A DNA stretch of 64,000 nucleotides, taken from positions 1-64,000 of the forward strand of contig CAVEOA010000003.1 in the NCBI GenBank assembly GCA_963617205.1. Direction: 5' to 3'. The notes under the pieces are model-generated. The model was not told the DNA's origin. It searched no databases and saw nothing but the letters and a program-made list of their open reading frames with translations. This DNA is from UBA11524 sp963617205. GTDB lineage: Bacteria > Bacillota > Clostridia > Christensenellales > Aristaeellaceae. The translations under genes were made by a program, and so were the position numbers. The first letter of the stretch is position 1; each line of letters starts with the position of its first letter. This document shows, piece after piece, positions 24,205-33,673 of the stretch.

Positions 24205-26187
24205 ATGCGTAAAATAATTTGCCTGCTGTTAACGGCACTGCTGCTGATGACGATGCTGCCGTGCCTGTCCGCAGAGGAAGCATCGCTGTCGCTTGAGCCG
24301 CTGACGGAGACCATCCGCCCGGGCAAGGCAGTGATGATCAGCTTTGAAACGCCGTCAGACGGCACGGCAACGCTGCTGCTGCGCGATGAACAGACGGACG
24401 AAACCGTGCTGATGGTCATGCAGAATTATCCGGTCTCCGCGGGCGAAAACGCGCTGCTGTGGAACGGCACATACGAGGGTGCCTTTGCGCCGGAGGGCAT
24501 CTACAGCCTCGTCCTGCAGATGAACGGCGAGGAAACGGGCACGACCGTCGTCGTCGGCGAAATCGCGCCGTTTATCACGTCCATCGTTTCGTCCGCAAAC
24601 ACGGAGGATGGGGAGTTTGTCATCACCTTCTATGCCAGCATCGACGCGAAGCTGACCATCGGGCTGTGGGGCAACAGCTGGACGCTGCTGGAGAACCGCG
24701 ATATCACCATGGGCACGAACGAGGTCGTCGTCAGCACCGACCAGCTCAAGGCGGACAGCACAGCGATTTCGCTGACGCTGACGGATGAAGACGGCTTCTG
24801 CTCCAACGAGGAGCATGTGTCTGTTGACCCGGCTGCTTTCGGGATTCTGCCGACCGCAACGCCCACCGCCGTGCCGACGGAAACCCCAACCGCCACCCCG
24901 ACGGCAACGCCGACCGCCACGCCAACCGCCACGCCCACCGCGACCCCGACGGCAACCCCGACCGCCACGCCGGTTCCGACCGAGGAGCCGACGCCGACGC
25001 CTTCTCCCACGCCTTATGTCATTTTCACGCCGTCCTACGGCAGCCCGTATGAAGCCGCGACCGATGAGCCGGCATCCTACTGGAATACGCCCATGGATTA
25101 CACGGATGAAGAGGCCGTCTGGGCGATGCTGACCGCGCCGATTACGGTCGTGAAGGGCGATGCGCGCACGCAGGTGCGTATCCGCCGCGAGCCGAGCAGC
25201 GACAGCCCCGGCGTCGGCATCCTGACGCGTGGCACGCAGGGCGTCCGCGTGATTGAGACGCTGGACAACGGCTGGTCGCTGATTGAATGCTACTCCTCAT
25301 CGTTTGCCGACAACACCATCAAGGCGTGGAATCTGCTCGTGCAGGGCTATGTCGAAACGAGCACGCTCGAAACGAAGGAATGGAACGCAAGCAAGTACAA
25401 ATACGGGCTTGTGGTCGATAAGCTGACGCAGCGCCTGTATGTTTATGAGGACGGCAAGCTGATTTCCACGCTGCTGGTTTCAACCGGTCTGGCGAATGCA
25501 AAGCAGCCGTACAATGAAACGCGCTCCGGCGAATACCTGATTGGCAGCTTCACCGGTGAATTCAAGAGCGACAACCTGTATTGCAGCATGGCGCTGCGCT
25601 ACAATGACGGCGACCTGCTCCACGAGGTACCCCACACCAAGCTTGCGGACGGCTCGAAGTCCTATACCTACAACGAACCGAAGCTCGGCAGTCGCGCAAG
25701 CCACGGCTGCATCCGCGTCCAGCGCCTGCGCAACACCGAGGGTCTCAACATGAAGTGGCTCTGGGACAACCGCAAGTACCTCGGCCGCCTCGTCATCTGG
25801 GAGGACTGGCAGGGACGGCAGATTGCCATTCCGGATGACGACACGGTGCTGTACTACAATCCCAGCGGCGGCAAGTATTATCACCGGGCAGAAACGTGCT
25901 ATTCCGTCACGAAATCCGGCGTGACGTTCGAGTCGTTCACCTACGCGCAGCTTGATGAGGCGCCGTACAGCGAGCTGGAGTTCTGCCCCTACTGCGCGCC
26001 GGCGATGCGCAAGGCGGAAATAGAGGAAATCAACGCCCAGTACGTCTTCGGCGGCGACCATGAGCCCATCCTGACGGCGGCGCGTCAGCAGTATTACGAC
26101 TATCTGGCGAGCCTTGACCCGATTGAAGCCGTTACCGAGGCCATGACGGATGTCGTCACGGGTGGAGGCAGCGATACAGAGGAGTGA
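24205..26187 (+). CDS. Secreted L,D-transpeptidase (YkuD) with Ig-like and SH3 domains
   Basis: A 660-residue exported wall enzyme. After the signal peptide come two Ig/FlgD-like beta domains (about 25-110 and 115-205), a linker of Thr-Pro-Thr-Ala repeats (about 215-270, encoded by a tandem DNA repeat), an SH3 domain (about 310-390), and a YkuD catalytic domain with S499-H-G-C502-I-R; Cys502 is the nucleophile. The last part (about 545-600) has a CYSV then FCPYC pattern, a Cys cluster seen in other clostridial members. It would make 3-3 cross-links or attach proteins to murein. The start at 24205 follows AGGAGG; an in-frame upstream Met lacks one. Confidence 0.92.
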   Translation: MRKIICLLLTALLLMTMLPCLSAEEASLSLEPLTETIRPGKAVMISFETPSDGTATLLLRDEQTDETVLMVMQNYPVSAGENALLWNGTYEGAFAPEGIYSLVLQMNGEETGTTVVVGEIAPFITSIVSSANTEDGEFVITFYASIDAKLTIGLWGNSWTLLENRDITMGTNEVVVSTDQLKADSTAISLTLTDEDGFCSNEEHVSVDPAAFGILPTATPTAVPTETPTATPTATPTATPTATPTATPTATPTATPVPTEEPTPTPSPTPYVIFTPSYGSPYEAATDEPASYWNTPMDYTDEEAVWAMLTAPITVVKGDARTQVRIRREPSSDSPGVGILTRGTQGVRVIETLDNGWSLIECYSSSFADNTIKAWNLLVQGYVETSTLETKEWNASKYKYGLVVDKLTQRLYVYEDGKLISTLLVSTGLANAKQPYNETRSGEYLIGSFTGEFKSDNLYCSMALRYNDGDLLHEVPHTKLADGSKSYTYNEPKLGSRASHGCIRVQRLRNTEGLNMKWLWDNRKYLGRLVIWEDWQGRQIAIPDDDTVLYYNPSGGKYYHRAETCYSVTKSGVTFESFTYAQLDEAPYSELEFCPYCAPAMRKAEIEEINAQYVFGGDHEPILTAARQQYYDYLASLDPIEAVTEAMTDVVTGGGSDTEE

Positions 26188-26194
26188 GCTTGCA

Positions 26195-26902
26195 ATGAAC
26201 ATTGTGGACTATGTCATCCTGGGCATCCTCGGCATTTCCATCCTCTTCGGGCTGTACCGCGGCTTCATCGCGAGCGTGCTGAACATGGGCTGCGGGCTCA
26301 TGTCCTTCCTCGCGTCGTTCTGGGTCGGCCCGAAGCTGGCCAGCTATGTGCAGTCGCAGCCGGAGCTGATTCGCACGCTGCTGCACTACACGGACGCGTC
26401 CAGCCGGATCGGCGACCTTGAAACAGCCATGACGGATGTCGCAACCCTGACAACGGACAGCATCAACAGCATTCTGGAAAAGGTGCAGCTGCCCGCGCCG
26501 CTCGATACGCTGCTGGAGGTCAACCTCGAAAACGGCGTGTTCGCCTCCTCGGGTCTGACGCAGGTGTCGGATTACGTCAGCCAGACCATCCTGCAGGCGT
26601 GCATCAACATCATCTGCTTCCTTGGCAGCTTCCTCGTGCTCTATATCGTGCTGGCGATTGTGCTCAACCTGCTCAAGGCGGTGTTCAAGTTCCCCGTGCT
26701 CAAGCAGCTCAACGCGTTGGCAGGCGGAGCATTCGGCTTCCTGCGCGGTCTGCTGATTTGCCTGGCGGTGTTCACGCTTGTGCCGCTGGTCGAGACGGTT
26801 GTGCCCCTCGACATGGTGACGGAGCTGATTGACCAGAGTACGCTTGCGCCGATTTTCTCCAACGGCAACCTGATTCTTGCCATTATGAACGGAAAATTGT
26901 GA
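26195..26902 (+). CDS. cvpA: CvpA-family membrane protein
   Basis: A 235-residue protein with four or five hydrophobic helices. The opening, IVDYVILGILGISILFGLYRGF, is the CvpA signature (short helix then G-x-x-RGF). Two further helices around residues 140-175 and 185-205 complete the fold. CvpA proteins affect envelope integrity and export in other bacteria; the molecular function is unclear. It begins seven bases after the L,D-transpeptidase stop, with the ribosome site GAGGAGTG overlapping that gene's end, so it belongs to the same operon. It ends the run that begins at 20094. Confidence 0.85.
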   Translation: MNIVDYVILGILGISILFGLYRGFIASVLNMGCGLMSFLASFWVGPKLASYVQSQPELIRTLLHYTDASSRIGDLETAMTDVATLTTDSINSILEKVQLPAPLDTLLEVNLENGVFASSGLTQVSDYVSQTILQACINIICFLGSFLVLYIVLAIVLNLLKAVFKFPVLKQLNALAGGAFGFLRGLLICLAVFTLVPLVETVVPLDMVTELIDQSTLAPIFSNGNLILAIMNGKL

Positions 26903-26988
26903 GCGAAATGGGAAGAAAAACGCTTTTCATTCGTTTAATATAGTGACATGACCTTTGTTTCATGCGCATGGTAGGAGGTGTACACGAT

Positions 26989-29900
26989 ATGAAACGCCTG
27001 TGCGCCCTGATGATGGCGCTTTGTCTCCTGCTGGGGAGCGTTTCTCTTGCCGAGGGCGTGACAACCCCGACAGATATAGCGACAGAAACGCCGACGGCAT
27101 CGCCGACGAAGTCGGAAGAAGCAACGACGTCGCCGACAGCGGAACCGACGCCGTCACCGACAGCAGAAGCGACAGACTCGCCCGAACCGAGCGAATCGCC
27201 GACAGAGGAAGCGACAGAATCGCCTGATCCAAGCGAGTCGCCTGATCCGAGCGAGTCGCCCGATCCAAGCGAGTCGCCTGATCCAAGCGAGTCGCCCGAT
27301 CCAAGCGAGTCGCCCGATCCAAGCGAGTCGCCTGATCCCAGCGAATCACCTGATCCCAGCGAATCACCTGATCCCAGCGAATCACCTGATCCCAGCGAAT
27401 CGCCGGAGCCCTCCGAGTCGCCTGAACCGACAGAGGATACGGACTGGGACGAATCGCAGTGCGACCACATGACGCTTAACTGTGAGCATGCGCCGAAGTG
27501 CGAGATTGAGGGCTGCGAGCACATCGCGCAGGACCTCAATAACCTCGATTATCCGCTGTGCGAGGCGGGACGCTGGCTGCTTGACCAGCAGGACGCGTAT
27601 TCCGTCATGGCGCTGAGCAATGCGCTGCGCATCATCGACATTGACCGGGCGGATGCCACCTTCTACCGCAGCGGCGAATATGCCATCATCGGCACGCGTG
27701 ACGGCGCAGACGTCCGCATCGTGAAGAACCGCGCCGTGATTCTTGAGCTGCGCAATGCCAAAATCGACAAGCTGACCATCGAAAGCAATGCCATTGTGTA
27801 CATCAGCGCCAGAGACGGCATGTCCGGCAGCATCGGCACGCTGACGATTGGTCAGGATGCCACGGTGATTTTCTCTCAGGGCGGCGCGCTGAAAATCGAC
27901 ACCGTCAAGAATAGCGGCGATATCACGGTAGACGGCGCAAGCGTCAAGGCAGATATGTCCGAAAAGACGGGACGCAGGCGCTATGATTTCGCCGCGTCAG
28001 GCGTGCAGAACGTGCTGGTCGAGGGCGAAAAGCGTACATGGACCGTAACGCCCGATGCCGACGGTATGCTCTACCTGTGGCTGAATGCGCCGTCTGACGG
28101 CATGCAATGGACGTCAACCATCGCGGAAGGCACCATGACGGTGCGTCAGACCGCCAAAGCACCTGCCGGCGATGAGGGAACCATCACGCAGGGGCAGCGG
28201 AATACGCTCAAGGGCGGCAGCGTCTACACGCTTTCCGGCGCGATTGCCGACGGCACGGTGCTGGAAATCATGGAGGACAACGTAACCGTCATCCTCGATG
28301 AAGCGACTGCGTCCGGCACGCTGATTGAGGCAGGCGCATCCTATAACCTGATTATCCGCGGCGAAACCATCCTTGACGGCGGCGGCAGCATGCCTCTGAC
28401 GGGCGTTGCGCCAAGCATCACGGTCGATGGGCTGCTGAGCGTGCAGGGAGCTCTGCCTTCCGGCACGAAGTTCCTGTCGGGTCCGGCTGTACTGTCGGAC
28501 GCGCCGGATGGCTATGCGGCGTACAGCGTTTCCGTGCCGCTGTCCCGCCAGAAGGTTACGCTGGACGGCGCGAATGTGCCGCTGCTGATGAATCCCGCAG
28601 GGGCGCTGCTCCTGCCGGCATGTCCATCGGACAGCAGCTATTCCATCGAAGCGGACGCGGACAAGGTGACCGTGACGACCGTTGAAAGGCAGACGCTGAC
28701 GTTCACGCTGACCGAGGCAGAACCGAATGCGGATGCGGCGGACGCAAAGGAATTTATCGTCAACGGCAGAAACGACTACCTGGACGGCTCGATTCATTCC
28801 GCAGGGGCAAACGCAGCGGCAGCGCTTCGCACCGTGCAGCTCCACAGCAGAGGCAGCGTCCTCCGCGTGGAGGATGGCTCGCTGAATGTCACGCTGACCG
28901 GCAATAACGCGCTGCTGTCCGACGGCGAACAGCCCATCGCGCTCAGCAACGCCGCTGTGACGCTGAAGGTCGACAGCGGCCGGCTCGTCATCCGGGGGCA
29001 AAGCGCACTTGACAGCATCACGCTCAAGGGCAACATTCTCGTTGAAGGCATCGACGCGCAGGAATGCACCACCATCACCATCAAGGACGCGCAGGGCAAT
29101 CCTGTTCCGAATGTGTCGCTGAAGGTGCTCATCGGCGGTCAGCAGTACCAGTACACCACGCATTATGACGGCACGCTCCGCCTGTGGGGCTTCGAGAACC
29201 TTGACGGCACCGACATTGCCGCGACCGACGGCGAAAACGTGTACACAGCGGTCATCGCGGACAAGTCCGGCACAGCCGTGACAGGGCTTGAAATCACCAA
29301 CATCGCCATGACTGACCAGGAGGACGGCTCGCTCGTCATCACCTTCACCGCAGACGGCGCAAAGACCGCCGGCGTGCAGCTGTATTCCGGGGAAGCGCCG
29401 GCTTCCATGCCCGATACATACCAGAGCGACGCCGCGCAGTACACCGCTGCTGACGGCAAGGTCACCATCACCGGACTGAAGGCGGGCGATATCGTCATCT
29501 TCCGCGTCTATGCCTCCGCAGAGGAGAACGTGACGCTCAGCGCGGACAACACGGATGGCTTCTCCTTCAGCGATGAATGCTTCCATGTGCACCGCGTGAA
29601 GTGGACGCCGTCAAAAACCGCGAATGCCACTTACTCCGGCAAGACCTATCGTCCGCGCATGACGCTGCCCGAAACCGCAACCGTTACGTACTCCGGCAGC
29701 AGCCTTGTCGGCGGACTGCCGTTCTATGTCGGCAGCTACGTCATGCACGTGAAAATCCCGGAGGGCGATCCGCTTTACCTGCCCGGCACGGCGGACATCT
29801 CCTTCTCCATCAACAAAATCACCCTGACCATCTCGCCTGACGCCAATCAGCAGAAAAACGAGGGCGAAGCAGATCCTGCGCGCTTTACCTACACGGTCAT

Positions 29901-30927
29901 CGGGCTGCTTGACGGCGATACCGTGCGCGGTACGCTGTCGCGCGCAGCAGGCGAAGAAGCAGGCAATTACCCCTTCGACATTTCAAACCTGAGCGCGGCG
30001 GATTACTACACACTCAAGCTTGCGGATGACGCGGCAGAATTCACCATTCTGCCGTCTGACATTGGCGGCTGGGGCGGCGGCGGCGAGCGCCTGACCCCCG
30101 TCCAGCAGAGCATCGAACGCAGGGACGGCCGCAAGATGTTCGTCACCATCACGACGCAGGAGCAGCTCGTGCTCTCCTACAGCGAATTGGGCAGCGTCGT
30201 GCGCAATACGCCGGACGATACAGCGCGCCCCTTCACGCCCTCGCTCGTGTGGAACAGCGAAACGGATGAGGTGCTCCTGCGCATCAGCGCCGAGGCGGAG
30301 CTGAACAAGGACGGCGGCTACGTCACCGACTCCTACGGCAGCCCGATTTACGGTTCGCGGACGCTGCGCTTCGGCTATATGAGCCTGAAGTACATGAACA
30401 ACGCCGGCGTTGACTGCATCTCCTTCTCCAACAAGAGCGCCGCTGTGATGATTCGCCTGACCGATTTCCTGTCCGAGGATATGGAAAAGGCCATCAAGCA
30501 GGCAGGCGGCAACCTGACGACGACCGTCTTCCGCATCACCATCGAGCCGGTTGACCTGCCTGACGACGCTGTATCCGGCGGCTGGAACGTCCGCACGGAG
30601 ATGGTCATCAACCGGAAGTACATCGACATCAGCAGTCTGCTGCCGAACGCGTCCGTGCTGGTCAGCATGGAGCCGGTTGCAAAGCTGCTGACGAGCCTCG
30701 ACCGCTATGATGAAAAGACGTTCGGCGAGAGCTTCCTCCTGCGGCTGAACGCCGTGAATCAGGAGAGCATGTTCATTGAGCCGTATCAGGATGATGAACT
30801 GACGAAGGCGCCCTTCTCCAGCATTCTCTTCTCTGACCGCTATCTGACGATGCCCCTGACCGAGGCAGGCACGGTAGATATCGCCGCTGCCCCCGTTTCA
30901 GAGGAATCTCCCTCCACCACGGACTAA
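26989..30927 (+). CDS. Large secreted surface protein with Ser-Pro-Asp repeats and MBG-like domains
   Basis: A 1312-residue exported protein. Signal peptide (about 1-22), a Thr/Ser/Pro/Glu-rich stalk (about 25-150) containing ten exact SPDPSE hexapeptides, a small Cys/His cluster (CDH, CEH, CEIEGCEH, about 160-180), then long beta-rich repeats. The segment near residues 860-1025 looks like tandem MBG/YDG-type domains (CxV-xHxVKWTPS, then YSGKTYRP, NQQKNEGE, AADYYTLKL). No LPXTG motif, membrane anchor or S-layer homology domain is visible at the C-terminus, so how it stays on the cell is unknown. The start follows TAGGAGGTG. It may be an adhesin; that is inference from architecture only. Confidence 0.8.
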   Translation: MKRLCALMMALCLLLGSVSLAEGVTTPTDIATETPTASPTKSEEATTSPTAEPTPSPTAEATDSPEPSESPTEEATESPDPSESPDPSESPDPSESPDPSESPDPSESPDPSESPDPSESPDPSESPDPSESPDPSESPEPSESPEPTEDTDWDESQCDHMTLNCEHAPKCEIEGCEHIAQDLNNLDYPLCEAGRWLLDQQDAYSVMALSNALRIIDIDRADATFYRSGEYAIIGTRDGADVRIVKNRAVILELRNAKIDKLTIESNAIVYISARDGMSGSIGTLTIGQDATVIFSQGGALKIDTVKNSGDITVDGASVKADMSEKTGRRRYDFAASGVQNVLVEGEKRTWTVTPDADGMLYLWLNAPSDGMQWTSTIAEGTMTVRQTAKAPAGDEGTITQGQRNTLKGGSVYTLSGAIADGTVLEIMEDNVTVILDEATASGTLIEAGASYNLIIRGETILDGGGSMPLTGVAPSITVDGLLSVQGALPSGTKFLSGPAVLSDAPDGYAAYSVSVPLSRQKVTLDGANVPLLMNPAGALLLPACPSDSSYSIEADADKVTVTTVERQTLTFTLTEAEPNADAADAKEFIVNGRNDYLDGSIHSAGANAAAALRTVQLHSRGSVLRVEDGSLNVTLTGNNALLSDGEQPIALSNAAVTLKVDSGRLVIRGQSALDSITLKGNILVEGIDAQECTTITIKDAQGNPVPNVSLKVLIGGQQYQYTTHYDGTLRLWGFENLDGTDIAATDGENVYTAVIADKSGTAVTGLEITNIAMTDQEDGSLVITFTADGAKTAGVQLYSGEAPASMPDTYQSDAAQYTAADGKVTITGLKAGDIVIFRVYASAEENVTLSADNTDGFSFSDECFHVHRVKWTPSKTANATYSGKTYRPRMTLPETATVTYSGSSLVGGLPFYVGSYVMHVKIPEGDPLYLPGTADISFSINKITLTISPDANQQKNEGEADPARFTYTVIGLLDGDTVRGTLSRAAGEEAGNYPFDISNLSAADYYTLKLADDAAEFTILPSDIGGWGGGGERLTPVQQSIERRDGRKMFVTITTQEQLVLSYSELGSVVRNTPDDTARPFTPSLVWNSETDEVLLRISAEAELNKDGGYVTDSYGSPIYGSRTLRFGYMSLKYMNNAGVDCISFSNKSAAVMIRLTDFLSEDMEKAIKQAGGNLTTTVFRITIEPVDLPDDAVSGGWNVRTEMVINRKYIDISSLLPNASVLVSMEPVAKLLTSLDRYDEKTFGESFLLRLNAVNQESMFIEPYQDDELTKAPFSSILFSDRYLTMPLTEAGTVDIAAAPVSEESPSTTD
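27220..27399 (+). repeat. Ten tandem 18-bp units (SPDPSE)
   Basis: Ten in-frame 18-base units encode the SPDPSE hexapeptide. Neighbouring units share the same synonymous codons in blocks (agcgag first, agcgaa in the last ones), which indicates recent duplication by slippage, and copy number probably varies between strains. Confidence 0.9.
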
Positions 30928-30934
30928 GAAAAGG

Positions 30935-31102
30935 GTCAAGGGGGGACTTCGTCCCGTTTCCTGTCCCTTGCAGGGCTTGGGGCAACGCCCCGACAAAACG
31001 GCATCAGTCAACAATGCAACTGTCCCCAACCCCCCCCACGAGCGCTGAACAGAGAAGCGGACGAAGTCCGCGGAACGCTTTCAGCGCAGTGCAGGCAACT
31101 AA
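30935..31102 (+). repeat. Dispersed 170-bp non-coding repeat, copy A
   Basis: Matches 63818-63996 in the opposite orientation. Shared blocks include GGGTCAAGG at one end, GGGGCAACGCCCC, GCATCAGTCAACAATGCA, and CGAGCGCTGAACAGAGAAG followed by GCGGACGAAGTCCGC and GGAACG. Each block can form a hairpin, including GGGAC-TTC-GTCCC (30943-30955) and GCGGAC-GAA-GTCCGC (31057-31071). No coding capacity. Confidence 0.85.
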
Positions 31103-31106
31103 ACAG

Positions 31107-31139
31107 CGGCTGCTCGCAAAAAACGGGCAGCCGTTTTTT
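31107..31139 (+). terminator. Rho-independent terminator of the surface protein gene
   Basis: CGGCTGC and GCAGCCG arms with a loop, followed by TTTTTT. It lies directly after the dispersed repeat. Confidence 0.75.
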
Positions 31140-31345
31140 AGTGTCATGATTGTCAGGTTTTTGCACGGTGAAGGCGGGCAAATCGCAGGGAAACAGACGA
31201 AGCCCGGTCATTTCCCAAATTCGGCGGCGATAGCCTTGAGCAGCTGACAATCGGGAGGTACTGCGGACAAATGCCCTCACAACGGTCGGATTACAGACAG
31301 TTTGACGCTTTGCAGCGTCCGTTCGGCGAAAAAAGTTCAAAATTG

Positions 31346-31372
31346 TTAGCACTCTTTTTCATTGAGTGCTAA
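31346..31372 (+). promoter_or_regulatory. CIRCE operator (HrcA binding site)
   Basis: TTAGCACTC, nine bases, GAGTGCTAA: a perfect CIRCE element. HrcA binds CIRCE to repress heat-shock operons. It lies eight bases upstream of the -35 box of the htpG promoter. Confidence 0.97.
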
Positions 31373-31379
31373 TTTTCTA

Positions 31380-31408
31380 TTGCATTTCGGCGAAAAGCGT
31401 GTTACAAT
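31380..31408 (+). promoter_or_regulatory. htpG promoter
   Basis: TTGCAT (31380-31385), a 17-base spacer and TACAAT (31403-31408). The leader is about 90 bases. Confidence 0.75.
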
Positions 31409-31502
31409 ATGCTCTGCGGATGTAAATCTGCCTGAAAACAAGCATGACGGCGCCGTTCCTTATTAGGCGCTGCCTGAAAAAGATCCCAAGGAGGAAATCA
31501 TT

Positions 31503-33419
31503 ATGGCGATTGAAATGGAAAAGGGTTCTGTATCGATTGACGCGCAAAACATCATGCCGGTCATTAAGCGCTGGCTGTATTCCGACAAGGATATTTTCCT
31601 GCGTGAGGTCGTCAGCAACGGCTGCGACGCCATCACGAAGTATAAGATGCTCCATCCCGAGGACGAGAGCGAAATGTCCGTTACGATTACGGTGGACAAG
31701 GAGAACAAGACGCTGACCATCAGCGATACCGGCATCGGCATGACCGAGGATGAGGTGAAGCGCTATATCAACCAGGTCGCATTCTCCGGCGCGACGGAAT
31801 TCATGAAGAAGTTCGAGGGCGACGAGAAGAAGGGCGACATCATCGGTCACTTTGGTCTGGGCTTCTACAGCGTGTTCATGGTGTCTGAAAACGTTGAGAT
31901 TGAAACGCTGTCCTGTCAGGAGGGCGCGGAGCCTGTGCACTGGACGAGCGCGGACGGCATGAGCTACGCCATCGAGGCGGGCACGCGGACGGCGCACGGC
32001 ACGAGCATCATCCTGCACATCACGGACGAGGAGAAGGAATTCCTTGAGCTCTACCGCGTCCGCGAGGTGCTGACGCGCTATTGCGGCTATATGGCGTATC
32101 CGATTTATCTGATGGACGCCAACGCAAAGCCCATCGAGCGCGAGGAAACCATCGAGGGCGAAACGAACGAGGACGGCACGCCCAAGAAGCGCAAGGTGGT
32201 CGAGGAACCCAAGCCCAGCATCATCAATGACACAAAGCCGCTCTGGCTGAAGAAGCCCAGCGACTGCGAGGATAAGGAGTACATCGACTTCTATCACAAG
32301 ATGTTCGGCTGGGAGGACCCGCTGTTCTGGGTGCATCTGAATGTCGATTATCCGTTCAACCTCAAGGGCATCCTGTATTTCCCGAAGCTCCGCAATGACT
32401 TCGGCAAGTACGAGGGTCAGGTCAAGCTGTTCGCGGGTCAGGTGTTCGTCGCGGACAACGTCAAGGAGGTCATCCCGGAGTTCCTGACGCTGCTCAAGGG
32501 CGTCATCGACTGCCCCGACCTGCCGCTGAACGTCAGCCGTTCCTTCCTGCAGAATGACGGCACTGTCCGCAAGATTTCCGCGCACATCACCAAGAAGGTG
32601 GCGGATCGCCTCTGCGGGCTGTTCAACACCGAACGCGAGACCTATCAGAAATACTGGGATGATATCGCCCCGTTCGTCAAGTTCGGCGCGATGCGTGACC
32701 AGAAGTTCTACGACCAGGTGAAGAAGGCCATCCTCTACAAGACGACGGACGACCGCTATCTGACGCTGGAGGAGTACAAGACCGCCAACGCCGACAAGAC
32801 CGGCAAGACCGGCGAGGACGGAAAGACGGAGCTCAAGGTCTACTACACGAACGACCCGAAGCGTCAGGCGGCGAGCGTCGCGCTGTACACCAGCCGCGGC
32901 ATCGACGTGGTCGTCATGGACCACATCATCGACAGCAACTTCCAGTCCTTCATGGAGTATTCCGGCGGCGAGGAGGGACTGACCTTTGCGCGTGTCGATG
33001 CGGACGTGTCAGTTCTTGTCGAGGATTCCGAGGAAGGCAAGGAGCTGAATCAGGAGACGCTGCAGGCACTGTTCCGCAAGGCGCTTGGCAAGGACGACCT
33101 GCCCGTGCAGCTGCAGAGCCTGTCCGACGCCGACCTGCCTGCGATGGTCACTGAGGACGAGCAGATTCGCCGCATGAAGGAAATGAGCCGCCTGTACGGG
33201 CAGTCCTTCGACATGCCTGACCGCTTCACGCTCGTGCTCAACCGCCGCAACGCGACCGTTCAGGCGCTTGCAAGCCGCGATGCCGAGGATGAGCAGACGC
33301 AGATGCTCTGCCAGCAGCTCTACGACCTCGCGCGCATGAGCGCTCAGCCGTTGGAGGCGGACGAAATCACCGCGTTCATCAAGCGCAGCCAGAAGCTCGT
33401 TGCCATGGCCGTGAAGTAA
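31503..33419 (+). CDS. htpG: HSP90-type chaperone HtpG
   Basis: A 638-residue bacterial HSP90. The GHKL ATP-binding motifs appear in order: LREVVSNGCDAITK (helix with the catalytic Glu and Asn), DTGIGMT, and GHFGLGFYS. The middle domain has DLPLNVSRSFLQ with the catalytic Arg and the C-terminal dimerisation domain is complete. A charged linker rich in Glu/Lys/Thr follows the N-domain. In place of the usual Asn-Ala-Ser-Asp-Ala the first motif reads SNGCDA. AAGGAGG precedes the ATG. A CIRCE operator upstream implies HrcA control. It is monocistronic. Confidence 0.97.
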   Translation: MAIEMEKGSVSIDAQNIMPVIKRWLYSDKDIFLREVVSNGCDAITKYKMLHPEDESEMSVTITVDKENKTLTISDTGIGMTEDEVKRYINQVAFSGATEFMKKFEGDEKKGDIIGHFGLGFYSVFMVSENVEIETLSCQEGAEPVHWTSADGMSYAIEAGTRTAHGTSIILHITDEEKEFLELYRVREVLTRYCGYMAYPIYLMDANAKPIEREETIEGETNEDGTPKKRKVVEEPKPSIINDTKPLWLKKPSDCEDKEYIDFYHKMFGWEDPLFWVHLNVDYPFNLKGILYFPKLRNDFGKYEGQVKLFAGQVFVADNVKEVIPEFLTLLKGVIDCPDLPLNVSRSFLQNDGTVRKISAHITKKVADRLCGLFNTERETYQKYWDDIAPFVKFGAMRDQKFYDQVKKAILYKTTDDRYLTLEEYKTANADKTGKTGEDGKTELKVYYTNDPKRQAASVALYTSRGIDVVVMDHIIDSNFQSFMEYSGGEEGLTFARVDADVSVLVEDSEEGKELNQETLQALFRKALGKDDLPVQLQSLSDADLPAMVTEDEQIRRMKEMSRLYGQSFDMPDRFTLVLNRRNATVQALASRDAEDEQTQMLCQQLYDLARMSAQPLEADEITAFIKRSQKLVAMAVK

Positions 33420-33424
33420 GCTTC

Positions 33425-33545
33425 TATTCAAGACCTGTTTCAAAGCAGCAGGGACTTTCCAATTCAACGATGCATCAAAAGCGGCACGGATATTCAACCG
33501 GATTGGTCGATATCCGTGCCGTTTTCTATTTGAAAAAAGTGTTTG
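33425..33545. mobile_element. Degraded copy of the MITE-like element
   Basis: Related, in opposite orientation, to 4028-4155: CAGCAGGG-TTTCC, AACGATGCA, and the palindrome CGGCACGGATATT through GATATCCGTGCCG are shared with few changes. The terminal inverted repeats are worn (GACCTGTTTC at one end). It follows the htpG stop and its hairpin may act as terminator. Confidence 0.65.
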
Positions 33546-33673
33546 GAGCCCCCTTGCCATGACGAATCAGCATCATCCTCGGTCCTTTTTTCGGATGACG
33601 AGCATCCTGATTTCCAGCAACGGAAAGGCTTCAAGCAGTTTCCCCATCGCTTGTTCTCTCCGGACAGCATTTT

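Larger units (their letters stand above)
30928..31345. other. Intergenic region between the surface protein and htpG
   Basis: No gene. It holds the dispersed repeat (30935-31102), a terminator (31107-31139), about 200 bases without recognised signals, and leads into the CIRCE operator. Confidence 0.6.

Noticed and set aside
27220..27399. CRISPR-like array of direct repeats
   Set aside because: The 18-base units are contiguous, in frame and encode SPDPSE; there are no spacers and no cas genes.
26883..27539. Minus-strand open frame with Gly-Ser-Gly-Asp repeats
   Set aside because: It is the antisense of the SPDPSE repeats of the surface protein gene and has no ribosome site.
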